Part shown: positions 1 through 11,277 of the stretch, in pieces
How positions within the stretch are numbered: position 1 is the first letter of the stretch
Layout of the letters: every line of letters begins with the position of its first letter
Source of the DNA: Gnetum montanum
Taxonomy: Eukaryota; Streptophyta; Gnetopsida; Gnetales; Gnetaceae
Length of the DNA: 54,907 nucleotides
NCBI GenBank assembly: GCA_015680685.1
Contig: MNCI01026892.1
Coordinates: 864,755-919,661, forward strand
Direction: 5' to 3'
The notes under the pieces: model-generated
What the model was told of the DNA's origin: nothing
Database searches by the model: none
Seen by the model: the letters and a program-made list of their open reading frames with translations, nothing else
Program-made: the position numbers and the translations under genes

Positions 1-2
1 GA

Positions 3-271
3 ACCCCACACATGTACCTCAATGAGCTAAGTTCTAGATGTTTTGGAAAGGACCTTACATCATTTACAAAAATTTTTCTTCTAGGGCCATGATGATCTAC
101 AAACCTAAGATCCCAAACAAGAAACAGTTGGTCAACATCCAACAAATCAAACCATTCCATGAGAATAAGCAAGCTAATACAGCAAACACCTCATAGGATG
201 GACAACCATGCTCCATATTTTGGATCTCCTCCTTTTAACTTAGTCATGGGAGAGATGGCCACCCATGTTAA
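3..271 (+). pseudogene. E1 integrase C-terminus (polyprotein end)
   Basis: Reading from base 3, the frame gives NPTHVPQ, then GPYIIYKNFSSRAMMIYKP and a tail ending near GRDGHPC with TAA at 269-271. It matches the integrase C-terminal segment of E3 and E5; the GPYII block is the usual GPY-type motif of Ty3/gypsy integrases. Three copies (E1, E3, E5) share the final TAA after D-G-H-P/S-C/F, which supports it as the true end of the polyprotein. One in-frame TAG lies about 25 codons earlier. The catalytic core is outside the window. The integrase would insert the reverse-transcribed element into host DNA; this copy is a fragment. Confidence 0.8.
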
Positions 272-2100
272 TCATATAAGTAGCTCCTCAGTTTTTTATT
301 TTTTTTGTTTTACACTTTTTTGTTTTACACATTTTTTACTTTACATCTTCTTGTTTTCATGTTATTAATCTTTTATAATTTTTTTTTACACAATATTTAG
401 TACATTTTCTGTTTCTTAAATATTTTACACTTTCTTTTATATTCTCTTTCATTTTATTTTGATGTGATTTTCTAACTCATTGTTACTAAGTGCCAGGTAC
501 AGTGGTAATGTGTTGCTTGATGATGGTGGAAAGGATTCAAAGGTTTGAACAAGGTGTGACTTCAAAGGGATTTAGTATTCTTTGTGCCTTTTTGTTTACC
601 TGGGTGCATATGTATTTTCATGGATTCCTTACCATTTCATGTTGACCAATACAAGGAAGTTGAATAAGTCTTTCCATGGTGTGGTTCTCATAAAAAAATG
701 ATGGGAATCCAAAGCACACCCCTTAGACATAATAAACGAATAATTCCTTGCATGGTGTGGTTCCCATTTCAAAAAAAAATGATGGAAATTCAAAGCACAT
801 CCCTTAGACACAATAAATGAATAAATCTTTGCATGGTGTAATTTTCATTTGAAAAAAATGATGGGAATTTAAAGCACATTCCTTAGATAAAATAAACAAG
901 CTACAAGCATTGGTTATGGGACTAGAAATACATGTTATCCATGCCTAAAAGTCCCCTCTAACTAAGGCCCTTCCTCACTTCCTACTTCCTTATCTTCTCT
1001 AATAAGGAATAGTGGTTGTTCTGTGGGAGCACTCTTGTGTCTTAGGGGGGTGGACTAGTCTTAGAATGATCATGCAAAGTCACTAAATGTGGTTGGTTTT
1101 TGTCTAGACTATTGATAGAACTTATTAAGTCATTTAACCATAAAATTCACAAGGGACTTTATGTAACCTTAATCAGGAACTCCATTCCACTCTCTCTCAT
1201 CCATCTATGATTTCCATGTCTCACCTCACTATTGATTTCATGTTCTTGTTTGATGTCCTAGTTTGATGTGTTATAATTCTTAGGTAGTTTCTTCCAGGTT
1301 TTTGTACCTAACCTTTAGTAACCATTAATCATCTAGGAAGCCCATAGACTCTTTGGTTTGAAGTCATGCAAGGGCATACAATTCTTGTGCCTACTTTGGG
1401 AAGGATCTAGTTGCATATCTTTTCATTGGATTAGTTAAATTCTTTATCCTTAGACACTCTTACAATCAAATCCTTTTGTTTACCTCATCAATGACATCCA
1501 ATTGTGCACATCTTCACAACATTTTTTAGTGAAATTTTCTTTTTATTGTTGTGAATTCTTACATCCTCTTGAAATATTTTCTTGTGTAGAAATTTTTCAA
1601 ATATAATTGACCGCTTATCTATTTTACCCTATTTATTAGCCTTCCTACTAGCACTCCTAAAGGAATTGATCTACCACACTCACAACCTAGCTGAGTGTCA
1701 CCACCAACGAGACAAGGCATTTAGTAGTTATGTGTTACACATTGCATACTAATTCATGATTCTATTGTGATTGTAGTGGGAATTACAAACTAGAAGTGAG
1801 AATATCTTCACCAAGGATGATGCAACAATACCACATGACAAGGACTATTCATGATCATTGGCTCTTCTCTCTTGCTCTTCAGTTGCCAAGAAAGGTGGAT
1901 GTCAATTCTCCCTAGAGTGTTTCCTTCTCTTATTGTGAACACCCAATTTTGTAAAAGATTGTAACTTTGTACACTTGGGCACTCAAAGTCTATTTATTTC
2001 ATCTGAGTTAGTTTGTATGTCAGTCAATAATCCCATACCTTCCCAATATTTTGTAAGGAACTTATTCCTCCTCTTCTTCACTCGAGAACAAGTTTTCATT
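272..2100 (+). other. E1 3' noncoding region
   Basis: No gene is visible. The block starts with a T-rich tract (about 286-460) built on repeated TTTTACAC-like words. It then holds three hairpin-forming tandem units (662-899), a short motif shared by several elements (about 921-955, core CATGTTA-CCATGCCT), and 1100 bp that match the same region of N (15700-16840) and E5 (42570-43860). Short open frames here are out of register with any family protein and are not conserved. Confidence 0.7.
662..899 (+). repeat. Three ~80-bp tandem units, each with a hairpin
   Basis: Three diverged units run 662-738, 739-818 and 819-899. Each reads CATGGTGTGGTTC-CAT, an A-rich loop, ATGGGAATTCAAAGCACACC and then CTTAGACA-AATAAA. 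GGTGTG pairs with CACACC, and TTCCCAT with ATGGGAA. N has three units and E5 one at the matching place. Confidence 0.75.
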
Positions 2101-2114
2101 CAATCATGGAGGTA
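2101..2114 (+). promoter_or_regulatory. E1 polypurine tract
   Basis: The sequence AATCATGGAGGTA abuts the LTR start. It is the site expected to prime plus-strand DNA synthesis. Other copies read TCATGGGGGTA at this place (E2, E5), so this one has decayed slightly. Confidence 0.7.
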
Positions 2115-2952
2115 TGATGAGTTATGTTCTGACACACTTTGATATTAGATACCAAATATCAAAGTCGTGACATTAGATACCCAATGTCAGAGCCTAGGAC
2201 AAAATGTCAAATATCCGATATCACGATATATATGCTGACCTATAAATATAGCACTTGGGCTCATGATTTTCAGTTAGTTTCTTATAGTTTTTGCATAGAG
2301 TAGCAAAGCTCTTGTAGGTTGTTTTCTCTAGAGTTAGAACATTTTTTGAGTGCTTGCAGTAGGATTCTGAGTGTGTGTGGATCTTGTTTGAGCACTGATG
2401 TAGCTAAGCATAGCAGTGTGACGGGAATAAAAACAAACCCTTTAATGTTTCCTTTAATGCACTTTAATTTCATGCATTTTACTTGAATGCATTTAAATTA
2501 AGAAATTAATTTCTAGTTGTCAATGAACATAAGCATAACCACTTCAAGCATACATATAGTGCTTGGTAACCCAACAACATTTAACATTTGGTAGCCCAAC
2601 AGTGATAAATGTGTTCAAAATGTATCCAAGAAAGTGGGATAGGTACTTGTGTTAGGCTAGCTAGGCAGTAAATGAATTAGATCTTAAATTACTCTACCTC
2701 TCATTCTTATTGTAGGCAATTAAACTTATAAAACATAAAATGAGAAAAACCATGTACCTCAATTACACTTAAACCATACCCTTGAGCTTCACAAGTGTAG
2801 TTGGGAAGACAATGAATGTTCTCAATGCCCATTTCACTTCCTAGAGGAACTAGTGTACTAGAGAACTATAAGTCCATAGAATTCAACCAGATCACATGTG
2901 AACACCTTATTGATTTGTATGGTTGGGCATAGGGGTACCTTGTTGCTCATCA
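2115..2952 (+). repeat. E1 3' LTR (838 bp)
   Basis: It begins TGATGAG and ends CTCATCA, a perfect 7-bp terminal inverted repeat seen in several LTRs here. U3 has repeated ATATC/ATGTC-type words (about 2130-2235) before a TATA box, TATAAATA, at 2241-2248. The R-U5 part matches the E5 3' LTR (43866-44660). The LTR supplies promoter and 3' processing signals. Confidence 0.85.
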
Positions 2953-2953
2953 A

Positions 2954-4010
2954 AGTGGCAAAGAAAGAAGGTGAACTAAAGAAGAGAGAATTAGCTAAAG
3001 AGTACAATAGAGATCTATCTATTAGAAAGAGAGATGCATGAGTGTGCAATCAGCAATAAGAGGAAACCTTGGAAGAGGTAATATAGAAAAAGACACTACA
3101 TATTCAGAAATCTATTATTGATATTGCAGCCAAGGTAGAAAAGATGTGGGATTCAGTGGATGAAAATTTTACAATAGCCTTGAAAATTGTGGAGGAAAGA
3201 ACTAAGCAAGCTTCAACAAAAGTAAGAAGAAAAAGAAGAAAAGTGATTTTGGATGGAAAGGAAAGGTAGCTTTAGCAATAGAATATTCAAATACAAGCTT
3301 AAATGAGGAGGAAGGATGCACTATGTGCTAGTATGACCATCCTAAGGGGTGTTGTCCTATCATGGCACATCTGCAAGTAATGGGGGCGTATGCATTGAAT
3401 CCAAGATTCATCAAGAAGGAAATGCCCAAAAGGTTACCTTATCCTCAAGGTAACTATTAGTAGACCTTCCAACTAGCCTATTTACCTAGGAAATCTTATT
3501 CATAGCCATAGGAGAAATATCATCAATAGTGGTAGCAATCACAATCATGGATGATGCTACCTCTACAACAGTAGTGCCCATATTGGCAACCAAACCTTTA
3601 TGAATACTATGTTTAATGTTTGATTTATCTAGGAAATGTAGTAGTTCAAGCTCCTCAATACTATCCACCTGAATACCATAGACCTACATCTCCAAATATA
3701 GACTCCAATTAGTACATGTATCCAAAAGTAGCTAGTTCATTTAGTCAAGCTTCTAACACTTTACCACTTGTACCACCACTTGTAATGTAAAGAGAACTAC
3801 CATCACAACCCCAGCAAAAGAATGAAACTAGGATAGTTAACATGCAAGAGGAGCCAATCATGCATGAATCACAATTCAGAAATGACTATTCTTTCAAACA
3901 AATCCAAAGAAGGTTTGAAGGATGGGGAGCACATCTACTCCTACTCCATCCACATCTAATCCTCAAAGAAAAAATAGGCTTCCATCATTTTTTAATGCAA
4001 ATGTAACAAC
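2954..4010 (+). pseudogene. E2 gag, C-terminal half with zinc knuckle
   Basis: The frame opens mid-gag with KRELAKEYNRDLSIRKRD, nearly identical to KRELTKEYNKDPSIRKRD in E6. A Lys/Glu-rich stretch follows. A zinc-knuckle-like motif lies at 3317-3355: C-x2-C-x3-H-x3-C-C, with a TAG in the spacer. Next come AHLQVMGAYALNP, MPKRLPYPQGN and a Gln/Pro/Tyr-rich tail. Gag would form the particle and bind RNA through the knuckle. Several TAG and TGA stops and frame changes disable it. The N-terminal half was displaced by E1. Confidence 0.75.
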
Positions 4011-4059
4011 TATCATGATAATCTAGACCATTACTCATTAGATCAAGGTAGGATTACTT

Positions 4060-4655
4060 TCTCAAAAATGAACAAATCCAATAAGTCCCTTGGTATACCT
4101 TCAAGTAGTAAGGCATAAACCATGCAAGGCTATACTCAATTCTAGGTTAGAAGTAAACCTAATATCACAAGATATTTATCAAGCCTAGAATCTACCATCA
4201 TTAAAGAAAAGCAACATTCAACTAGAGCTTGTAGACTAATCGATCACAATTCCACTAGGACAAGTGGATGATGTGCTCACTACCATTAGTGGCTAGTCCT
4301 ACTTTGCTAATTTTCTAGTCATCCATGTAGGTAAAAATAAGGGAGAGTTCTCAATAATAATGGAAAGGGCCTGGCTAGCATTGTAGATGCCAAGCTTCGT
4401 ATTAGAGACTTGTCCTTGGAAATTTCTAAGGAAGATGAACTTGGAATTATTCAAAGACACAGAGTTCCATGTATCACATACAATGATAATGGATGTAGTT
4501 GCATGCAGAAGATATGGGAAATCAAACAAGAAGATAATACAACATGCAACAAATGTGTTAAAGAAATGTGTGTGCAAAAATTCTTCTATGTGATAGCCAC
4601 TCAATAAGAAGGCACCTAGTGAATGATTACAAATATTGAAATAGAATCAAACATA
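4060..4655 (+). pseudogene. E2 aspartic protease and connector
   Basis: The frame gives SPLVYLQVV, then A-I-L-N-S-R at about 4129-4146, where the family has ALLDSGSSVNLIS; the catalytic Asp has become Asn. Further blocks are NLPSLKKSNIQLELVD, IPLGQVDDVLTTISG, FLVIHVGKNKGEFSIIM and RAWLA, as in E5 and E3. A Cys-rich connector follows (VPCITYNDNGCSC). The protease would cut the polyprotein into gag and enzymes. E3 interrupts the connector at 4661. The loss of Asp plus TAG codons show it is dead. Confidence 0.8.
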
Positions 4656-4660
4656 TACAT
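4656..4660. repeat. Left target-site duplication of E3 (TACAT)
   Basis: TACAT directly precedes the E3 terminus at 4661 and recurs at 23294-23298 directly after the other terminus. Deleting E3 and one copy rejoins the E2 reading frame between protease and RT. Confidence 0.92.
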
Positions 4661-5517
4661 TGATGAGCAGTGAGTATACCCTACACCCAACAATACAAAT
4701 CACTAGCATTCACTCAATGATCCAATTGAACTCTAAAGACTTTCAATTTCTTTGTACACTGGTTCTAGGAGGTGAAACTAGCCATTGCAATCATTGTCTA
4801 CCTGGTTCCACTTGTGAAGTTCAAGGATATAGTTAAGTGTAACTAAGGTATGTAATTTTTTTCATTTTTTCTTTTATGTTCTAAGTTTCCTAAGAATAAA
4901 GAATAAAGAATAAAGTATTTAATTGTAAAATTAATTTAATAACTAGATAATATTTAATTAATTCTAACACAAGCATTCATTTCCACTTGTCATACACATC
5001 CTAAACACGAATAGCGCTATTGGGTTACCAAACATTAAGCATTACTGGGATTACCAAGCATTAGATGTATGCTCGAAGTGGTTGTACTTATGTTTGCTAT
5101 TTAACCACTATTAATTACTTAAAACATCAAAGAAAATTGCTAAAATATTAAATGCATGAAGGAAACAATTAATCTAGTCCAAGTGCTACAAGGTTTGATC
5201 ATAAATCTCATCTTTATTACTACACACACTAAAGTGCTTAGGTACATTAGTGCTTGAATAAAGATCCATACACTTTTTGACTCCTACTGGTGCCACTCCA
5301 ACAAGATTTAACTTCTAAGAGGATAAACTACAAGAACTTCATCACAACTAAGAAAGAGATGTCATAAATGCAACACATAGGTGCACATTTATAGGTGAAA
5401 TAGGGTGCCTCTTCAATGGGTACATGTCAATCGGTCAAAATTTGCATTAATGGGATCACGTCAATGAGATCTCATAGACAACATCTGGTTGATGCATCCA
5501 AACCATGTGACAGATCA
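4661..5517 (-). repeat. E3 3' LTR (857 bp)
   Basis: On the minus strand it starts TGATCTG at 5517 and ends CTGCTCATCA at 4661. A TATA box (TATAAATG) lies at 5393-5386. Upstream of it, U3 repeats words such as GATCTCATTGACGTGATCCCATT. The downstream part matches the 5' LTR at 22463-23293. Confidence 0.87.
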
Positions 5518-5769
5518 TGCCCTTACAATAAATGAAAACTCATTATTGAGTTATTTACAAAATTGGAAAGGTATGGAATTTTTTACTAACAAAACAAACA
5601 CATGAATAACACAATGGAAATTGAGTGTTCAAGTGTACGGTCTATAATGATTACAAAATTTTATTTTTCTTGACAACAAAATTGAACACCAAGACAAAAC
5701 TAATAAATACAATTTCTCTAATGGTGAAGATGATGAAGAAGATCAAATGGATCTAAGTAGTAGAGGATC
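5518..5769 (-). other. E3 sequence between ORF3 and 3' LTR
   Basis: AT-rich noncoding sequence. A purine-rich ATTGTAAGGGCA abuts the LTR and sits where the polypurine tract belongs, but it is poorer than the TCATGGGGGTA of other copies. I see nothing else. Confidence 0.6.
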
Positions 5770-7471
5770 TTAAGGCTCTAAAGGACCTTCCCCTGCTTCA
5801 AGCACACATGGTGGTTGAGGTGATTGTGGTTGTCCTGTAGTAGCTACAACTTCTGGTGGAAGATAAAAGGCATCCAATAGTGCCTTCATCTTTTCCTCCT
5901 TACTTTGAGAATCATTTACAATCCACATTACATGACCAATGTGGGCTATAATGGGAACATCCCACAAATAAGGCATTATAGGAAATAGCTCATTCACATT
6001 TACAAACCAGGCAATGAACTATTTACATTCAATGTTGAACACTCTGATTACATTATGCAACTTCTAGTAATCATTCATCCTTTTGGCTAGGTTCTCAATA
6101 GTTGATCATTGATTAGTAAACTTTGCCTTGAGAACCTCAAGTCTGGCATTTATTGTCTATAGCTTCTAGTTCGCCTCTTTATGGTGTGTAAATTATGCCT
6201 CATACAATAAGTATGAGCTAGCCACTTGTTTCTTAAATTCTGACTACAACCTTCTAGTAGTTAGAATTGTTCAACTTGCGTATCGAAGATTGGTAAGCTC
6301 CATGTACCCTGTCATCTCCTTGATCTAGAGCTCTTTTACATATATTTTGACCTTGTTGTACATGTTTAGCCCATCAAAGATAGGTTGCCACATGTCATCT
6401 CCTAATTGGAGCTATTGGAGAGCCTCATTTACTTTTTTCTTTACCAATTGGATTTCCTTTTCATTGATTTCTTTCTATAATTCCACCTAGTCTTATAGCA
6501 ATTCTTCACTCTCTCAAACTTCAAGGCCTCATTCTTCCAAGTGGAAATCTTGATTACAGATTTTTGGCATGAGGCACAAACTTCCTTCATGGAGAGGTTC
6601 CTCTTTTCCACTACTAATCTGCTCAAGTTATTATTTACCATGGTTAGCTGCTCCTAGTGTTTATGGATAAGATCTACCATCTATTGCTTCTACACATCAA
6701 CATTCCACAACTGATGATTCTCTACAATCAGAATCTAGTTCTCCTAGTGCATCTGGGCCAAGTCCTTTTGGATGTTGTGTATTGGCCAACGACTGCTCAA
6801 AGATGACTATCTCCTTTACATCCTCAACCTTTTTGAGCTTGTCCTAAAGTTGTTTGAAAGCTTCATCTTGTGTTAGTGCTAGGTTGCAAAATGTGAGATT
6901 AGCAACGTGGGCCCTTAATTCAACAACCTCCACAACCAATTATTAGGATTTCTACAAGATTAGTGAGGGGCTTGGCAATGGCTTTCATTGATTAGGACAC
7001 TAAAATGTCCTTGATCTTGATCATTGAATTAGCTTTCCATTTGTTCCAAAATAAGTATGTCTCTCTCATGTACCACTCCCTACTAGAAGTGATTTTGGGC
7101 TACATGGAAGAGTTCTACAATTGAGCTTTAGCTTCTGGAGGTGCAAACTCCAAGAAAGGTCCAAAGTTTAACTCTTTGAGCACAAATTTCTAGACCACCT
7201 TATTCGTGATCTACTTGAGGAAGGCCTTCTTCAAAGTGACCTCAAGGTTTAGTCTAGGCTCTAGTGCCTCATCTTAGTGAGACTATTCTATAACAACTAT
7301 TTCTGTGGAAATTTTTTGGATAGATTCCACTTGGGGCTCCTCTTGAAGAGGTTCCATTATATGGATTTCTTCTTATTCATGGGGCTATTCTTGGCCCCTT
7401 TTGGTTCATGGTCATTTATCTTTTAGTTGGGATGATCCTCCTTCCTGCACGTGCTTCCCTTTTGGTGCCAT
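5770..7471 (-). pseudogene. E3 ORF3: extra coding region downstream of integrase
   Basis: It starts at ATG 7471-7469 (MAPKGKHVQEGGSSQ) and ends with EAGEGPLEP and a stop near 5770. Its N-terminal part has NFGPFLEFAPPEAKAQL and SREWYMRETYLFWNKWKA, which align with NVGPFMKFSPKDMRTQL and GQWYLEETYQFWQNKQA in E2 ORF3. The middle is a diverged Lys/Glu-rich, coiled-coil-like stretch. The C-terminus has HVMWIVNDSQSKEEKMKAL, matching WMIHDPWTKKEKLQA in E2. It is shorter than E2 ORF3 (1.7 against 2.7 kb), apparently lacking a central part. No signal peptide or clear membrane segment is visible. It sits where Athila elements carry an env-like ORF, but I do not recognise the family. Many stops. Confidence 0.65.
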
Positions 7472-9535
7472 ATGTGGTCATAATGTAACCAAGGATTAGC
7501 ATATAATGTGTAACTTATAACCTTTAAGTACCTTATCTCATTAGATAGTTACACTTAGGCTAAGTTTTGACCATGGAAGATTGATTATTTTAATGTTATT
7601 TCATTCTTAATGTCACTGTAGCTTATTGGAAGGGTTTAACTCTCATAATTTGATGTTTCAATGTTGGTTTCTTAGTTAAACCTTTGTGGGAGTTAGAAAA
7701 ATTTCAAAATATTTTCTATCAAACACTTAAGGTTTGTGGCCCCCATGACAAAGAGCTTACCTCCAGTAGCTACAGGATTGAAGAATGAAGTAAATTAGAC
7801 AAATGGTTAGAAAGATATGGCTCTTGGAAATTTCTAGGCTCTAAAAAGTTGAAAAATACATCCTTTGTTTGATTGCAAATGTGAAAAATTTTGAAAGTGT
7901 CACCATGTATTTATAGGATTTTTGCCTTACATCAATGGGGTCCCACCAACAAGGTCTCATTAATAGATGGGATGCGTATATGGGATCCCATTGACAAAGC
8001 TAATGTAGAAAATTTTTCACTTTAAATATTTTGAAAAATATAAGGAGTTTAAGCATGAATTTTGGGTCTATAAAGAGCCAAAAAAGCCACAAACATGATG
8101 AAATACTTGAGGAGGGCTTATTAATTCACAAAATTGGACACTTTGATGGGAGAATGAAATTGGGATAGAGAAATACCTTAAGGAGCACACAGTTGGATGC
8201 AACCAACAGGATGCACAAAAGATTTGATCATTGAAATGCCTAAGGATAATGTACTTAACAAGTCCAACCAAGAGATATGCAAGTGGGGTCTCCCCATGGT
8301 AGGCTCATGCTTTTTTTGTCCTTGCATATCCTCAAACCAAGGAGTTTGTGAGTCCCACAATTGATTAATGGTTATGAAAAGTCAAGGACCAAATCAAGAA
8401 GAATCTACCTAATAATTTCAATATTTCAAACTAAGACATTAAACAAAACATGGAAAATTGGCAGTGAGGTGAATCATGACAAGCATTGGTGGATGAGAGA
8501 GAAGGTGGAATAGAGTTCCAAATTGTGTTTCCATGAAGTTCGTTTTTGGATTTTGTGGTTAAATGACCTAATAAAGTCCATTTTCTATCTAGATAAAAAC
8601 CAACCACTTTCAGTGACTTCACATCGATACTCTAAGACTATTCCACTCCCTTGAGACACAAGAATTCTCCCATAGATTAAACACTATTCCTTATTAGAAG
8701 AGAAAAGAAGTAGGAACTAAAAAAATACCTTAGTTAGAGGGACCTCTAGGCATGGACAACATGTCTTTCTAGTCCCATAACTAATGCTTTTTGCCCATTA
8801 TTTTGTCTAAGTGGTGTGCTTTAAATTTCCATCATGTTTTTTTTTATGTTATATGTTTTTATGGATTTTTGGGTGGAAACCACACCATGCAAAGACTTAT
8901 TAATTTCCTATTATTGGTCAACACAAAATAGTAAGAAATCCATAAAAAACACTCATGCACTCAAGTGAATAGAAAGTTACAAAGAGCATTGAGTCCCCTT
9001 GAAGTCACACCCTTGTCAATCCATTTAATCTTTCCCAAGTTTGAAAACTACCAAGGCCACAAGTTCATTAAGGTTTCATTACTAAAAGGGACCTCATATT
9101 TCCAAAACCAATAATACCATAGATTGTTGTGGATGGGTGGATGATGTGGACTCATTGTCTATTCCATGAAAAAGAAACTTTGTCTTAGTTACCAATATTA
9201 AAATCTAGAAATAGATGCTAGGCATTAACAATAAAAACCATTAAGTACAAACCATCATTAGCAAACAACTATAGCATCACTGTGTCATGTTGGCAATAAA
9301 GAAATTTATTAGAACACAATAAGAAAAACACACTAAAATAAAGTAAAATATAAAAGAAGTTGTAAAATATTCAAGAAATATAAAACATACAAACAATGTT
9401 TTAAAACAAAAAAAATGATAAAAATCAACAAAGTGTAAAACAAAAAGGTGTAAAATCAATAAGGTGTAAAAAAAGTATAAAATAAAGAAAGTGTAAAACA
9501 AAAAATTGTAAAAAAATGAAGAGCTAGTTATATGA
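7472..9535 (-). other. E3 spacer between integrase and ORF3
   Basis: Reading on the minus strand, a T-rich tract (about 9520-9290) follows the polyprotein stop. A hairpin-type unit relic lies near 8930-8800, and the shared CATGTT-CCATGCCT motif at about 8780-8741. The homologous 3' region of E1, N and E5 continues to about 8100. A promoter-like module follows at 7995-7903, and TCATGGGGG at 7748-7740, before ORF3. No gene is visible. Confidence 0.65.
7903..7995 (-). promoter_or_regulatory. Promoter-like module upstream of E3 ORF3
   Basis: On the minus strand, words such as GTCAATGGGATCCCAT, CATCCCATCTATTAATGAGACC and GTGGGACCCCATTGATG (about 7995-7927) precede CCTATAAATACATGG, with the TATA box at 7915-7908. 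The layout and words resemble the E3 U3, where GATCTCATTGACGTGATCCC precedes CCTATAAATGTG. It lies about 430 bp before the ORF3 start. Inference only. Confidence 0.45.
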
Positions 9536-10929
9536 TTAGAATGGATGGCCATCTCCATCACAACTAAGTTGAAAGGATGAGATTTAAGAGATTGAGTGAG
9601 GTTGTCCATCCAATGAGATGGTACTTGCATTGGCTTGCTTAGGCTCATGAAAAGGTTTTAATTGTTGTATGTTGACCAATTGCTTCTTGTTTGGGCTTTC
9701 AGGTTTGTAGATCAACATGGCCCTAGAAGAAAAGGTTTCGTAAATGATATAAGGTCCTTTCTATAATGTTTGGAACTTTGTTTGTTATGGCACATGTGTG
9801 GGGTTCTAGTAAAGGACCTAGTCTATAAGTTGAAATTTTACTTTCCTCATTCTAAGGTCATGGTGCTTTTTGTTAAATGCTTTGGACACCTCATTCAAAG
9901 ATAGATCCATCAATATATTCTCATCTAGCATGTTAAGGTTGATCAATCTCTCTTTTTGTGCTAGGCTCAGGTTAAGATCAAGGTCATAGGCTATTGAAAG
10001 TGTACAAAGCTTGAATTAAATTGGAAGTATTGGCAATTTTCCATAAACCAACTCATAGGGAGAGTAGACTATAGAGAGTTTTCATGTTGAGCGGTAGGCC
10101 CAAAGGACATCATTAATTTTGGTGATCTAGTCTCTTTTATAGTTGCTAATTGTTTTTGTTAGGATTTTAGAGATCTTCCTATTGGTAACCTTTGCTTAAC
10201 CATTAGCTTGGGGATGGTAGGGTGTTGTTGATTTATGTTCTACCCCAAAGCTTTGCATGATTTTTTGAAAGGTGGTGGTTGTAAAATGAGTTCCATTGTC
10301 AAAATTTAGTGCACATGGCATCCCAAACCTATTTACAATATTCTATTGTACAAACCAAGTAGCAATGGAAGATGTATAGTCAGTGATGGCTACTACTTCC
10401 ATCCATTTCATACAATTGTCAATAGTGAATATAATGTACACCTTTTTATTCAACATGGGTGTGATGGGATCCATGAAGTTTATGCCCTAGATGTCGAAGG
10501 GTTCTAATGGTTGAATTCACTGTTGAGGACCCTCCATTCAAGTGGTCATCCCATCATCACATTGACAACATTCACAAGAACAAATAAAGTGGTGGATGTC
10601 CTTGAAGATTGTTGGCCAATAATACTCTATCACCAGGATCCTAATAGTTATGCATCTCCCAGCATAGTGGCCTCCACAAGGGCCCTCATAAGCATCTTGG
10701 AGAACACATAGTTGGTTAGCATCAAGAACACAACAACAAACTAGGCCATTAATGCACACCTTATAAAGGTGTCCATTGATTTCCATGAAGCATTTGGATT
10801 GATGAAGAAACTGTTGTTTCTTCCTGTGGTCTAGCTTTTGTGGCATCTCTTGAGTGAGAAGATAAGTGAGGATGTCATCATACCAATTTAGTTCAGTAGA
10901 CACTTATTCAATTATAGTTGCTACAAAGA
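9536..10929 (-). pseudogene. E3 integrase
   Basis: The minus strand reads WYDDILTYLLTQEMP, LYKVCINGL and an HHCC-type region (EGPCGGHYAG then CSCECCQ) near 10700-10540. The catalytic core includes GINFMDP, FDNGTHF and PYHPQANG near 10460-10240, and the C-terminus has KGPYIIYETFSSRAM at about 9770-9725. The stop TAA is at 9538-9536, shared with E1 and E5. This is the DDE integrase that inserts element DNA. About 120 codons of the zinc domain remain uninterrupted (10903-10538), then stops such as NG-stop-AKV and AYRST-stop accumulate. Confidence 0.87.
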
Positions 10930-11277
10930 GGAGTTCATCAACAAATTAATTAGAGAGTGAACTCTCCTCCTCTTTATTATCCCATTATAACCAAGATAGG
11001 TGGTCAGTGACCATGTTCTCAATTTCCCTTCGATCTACCATTTTTAGATCAAATTTTTGCAAGATCACAAGCCACCATATGACATGGGGGCTTATTGTTG
11101 ATTTGTTCATTAGGAAGTGAATGGCATTGTGGTCTATGTGCATGAACACCTTGTACCCAAGCACATAGTGCTTGAATTTCTCCAAGGCATACATGACTAC
11201 CATTACTTCTTTCTTTGTCATGGTGTAGTTGAGTTGTGCATCCACAATGCTTTAGCTTGTGTAGTGGATGTAGTATG
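10930..11277 (-). pseudogene. E3 RNase H, part after the N insertion
   Basis: The frame gives YYIHYTS, SIVDAQLNYTMTKKE, VMVVMYALEKFKHYVLGYK, MHIDHNAIHFLMNK and MVTDHLSWL. These are the acidic blocks of Ty3/gypsy RNase H (E in KKE, D in IDH, D in TDH). The first part of the domain (FHIMKNASNYAFGG) lies at about 17880-17784 on the far side of N. The enzyme removes the RNA template during reverse transcription. About 86 codons are open (11245-10985). The split by N inactivates it. Confidence 0.85.
11273..11277. repeat. Left target-site duplication of N (GTATG)
   Basis: GTATG directly precedes TGATGAG at 11278 and recurs at 17779-17783 right after the other LTR. Removing N and one copy restores the E3 RNase H sequence. 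Confidence 0.93.

Larger units (their letters stand above)
1..2952 (+). mobile_element. E1: 3' end of an Athila/Tat-like LTR retrotransposon
   Basis: This is the 3' portion of a Ty3/gypsy element whose 5' part lies left of the window. It holds the integrase C-terminus, a long 3' noncoding region, a purine tract and a complete 3' LTR. The order and sequence match the 3' end of E5 (41600-44660) throughout. The LTR ends in CTCATCA at 2952. The next bases are not a primer-binding site but gag coding sequence of another element (E2), so E1 is inserted in E2 gag. The right-hand target duplication would be AAGTG (2953-2957); its partner is outside the window. Confidence 0.85.

Noticed and set aside
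629-811. 60-codon minus-strand ORF with internal repeat in E1
   Set aside because: It is produced by the hairpin tandem units; the frame is not kept in N or E5.
4299-4604. 101-codon minus-strand ORF over E2 protease
   Set aside because: It is antisense to the recognisable protease and has no family match.
9277-9648. 123-codon minus-strand hydrophobic ORF resembling a multi-membrane or env protein
   Set aside because: It crosses the integrase end in the wrong frame and is hydrophobic only because the T-rich tract encodes Phe, Leu and Tyr. The integrase frame and its shared stop at 9536 explain the region.
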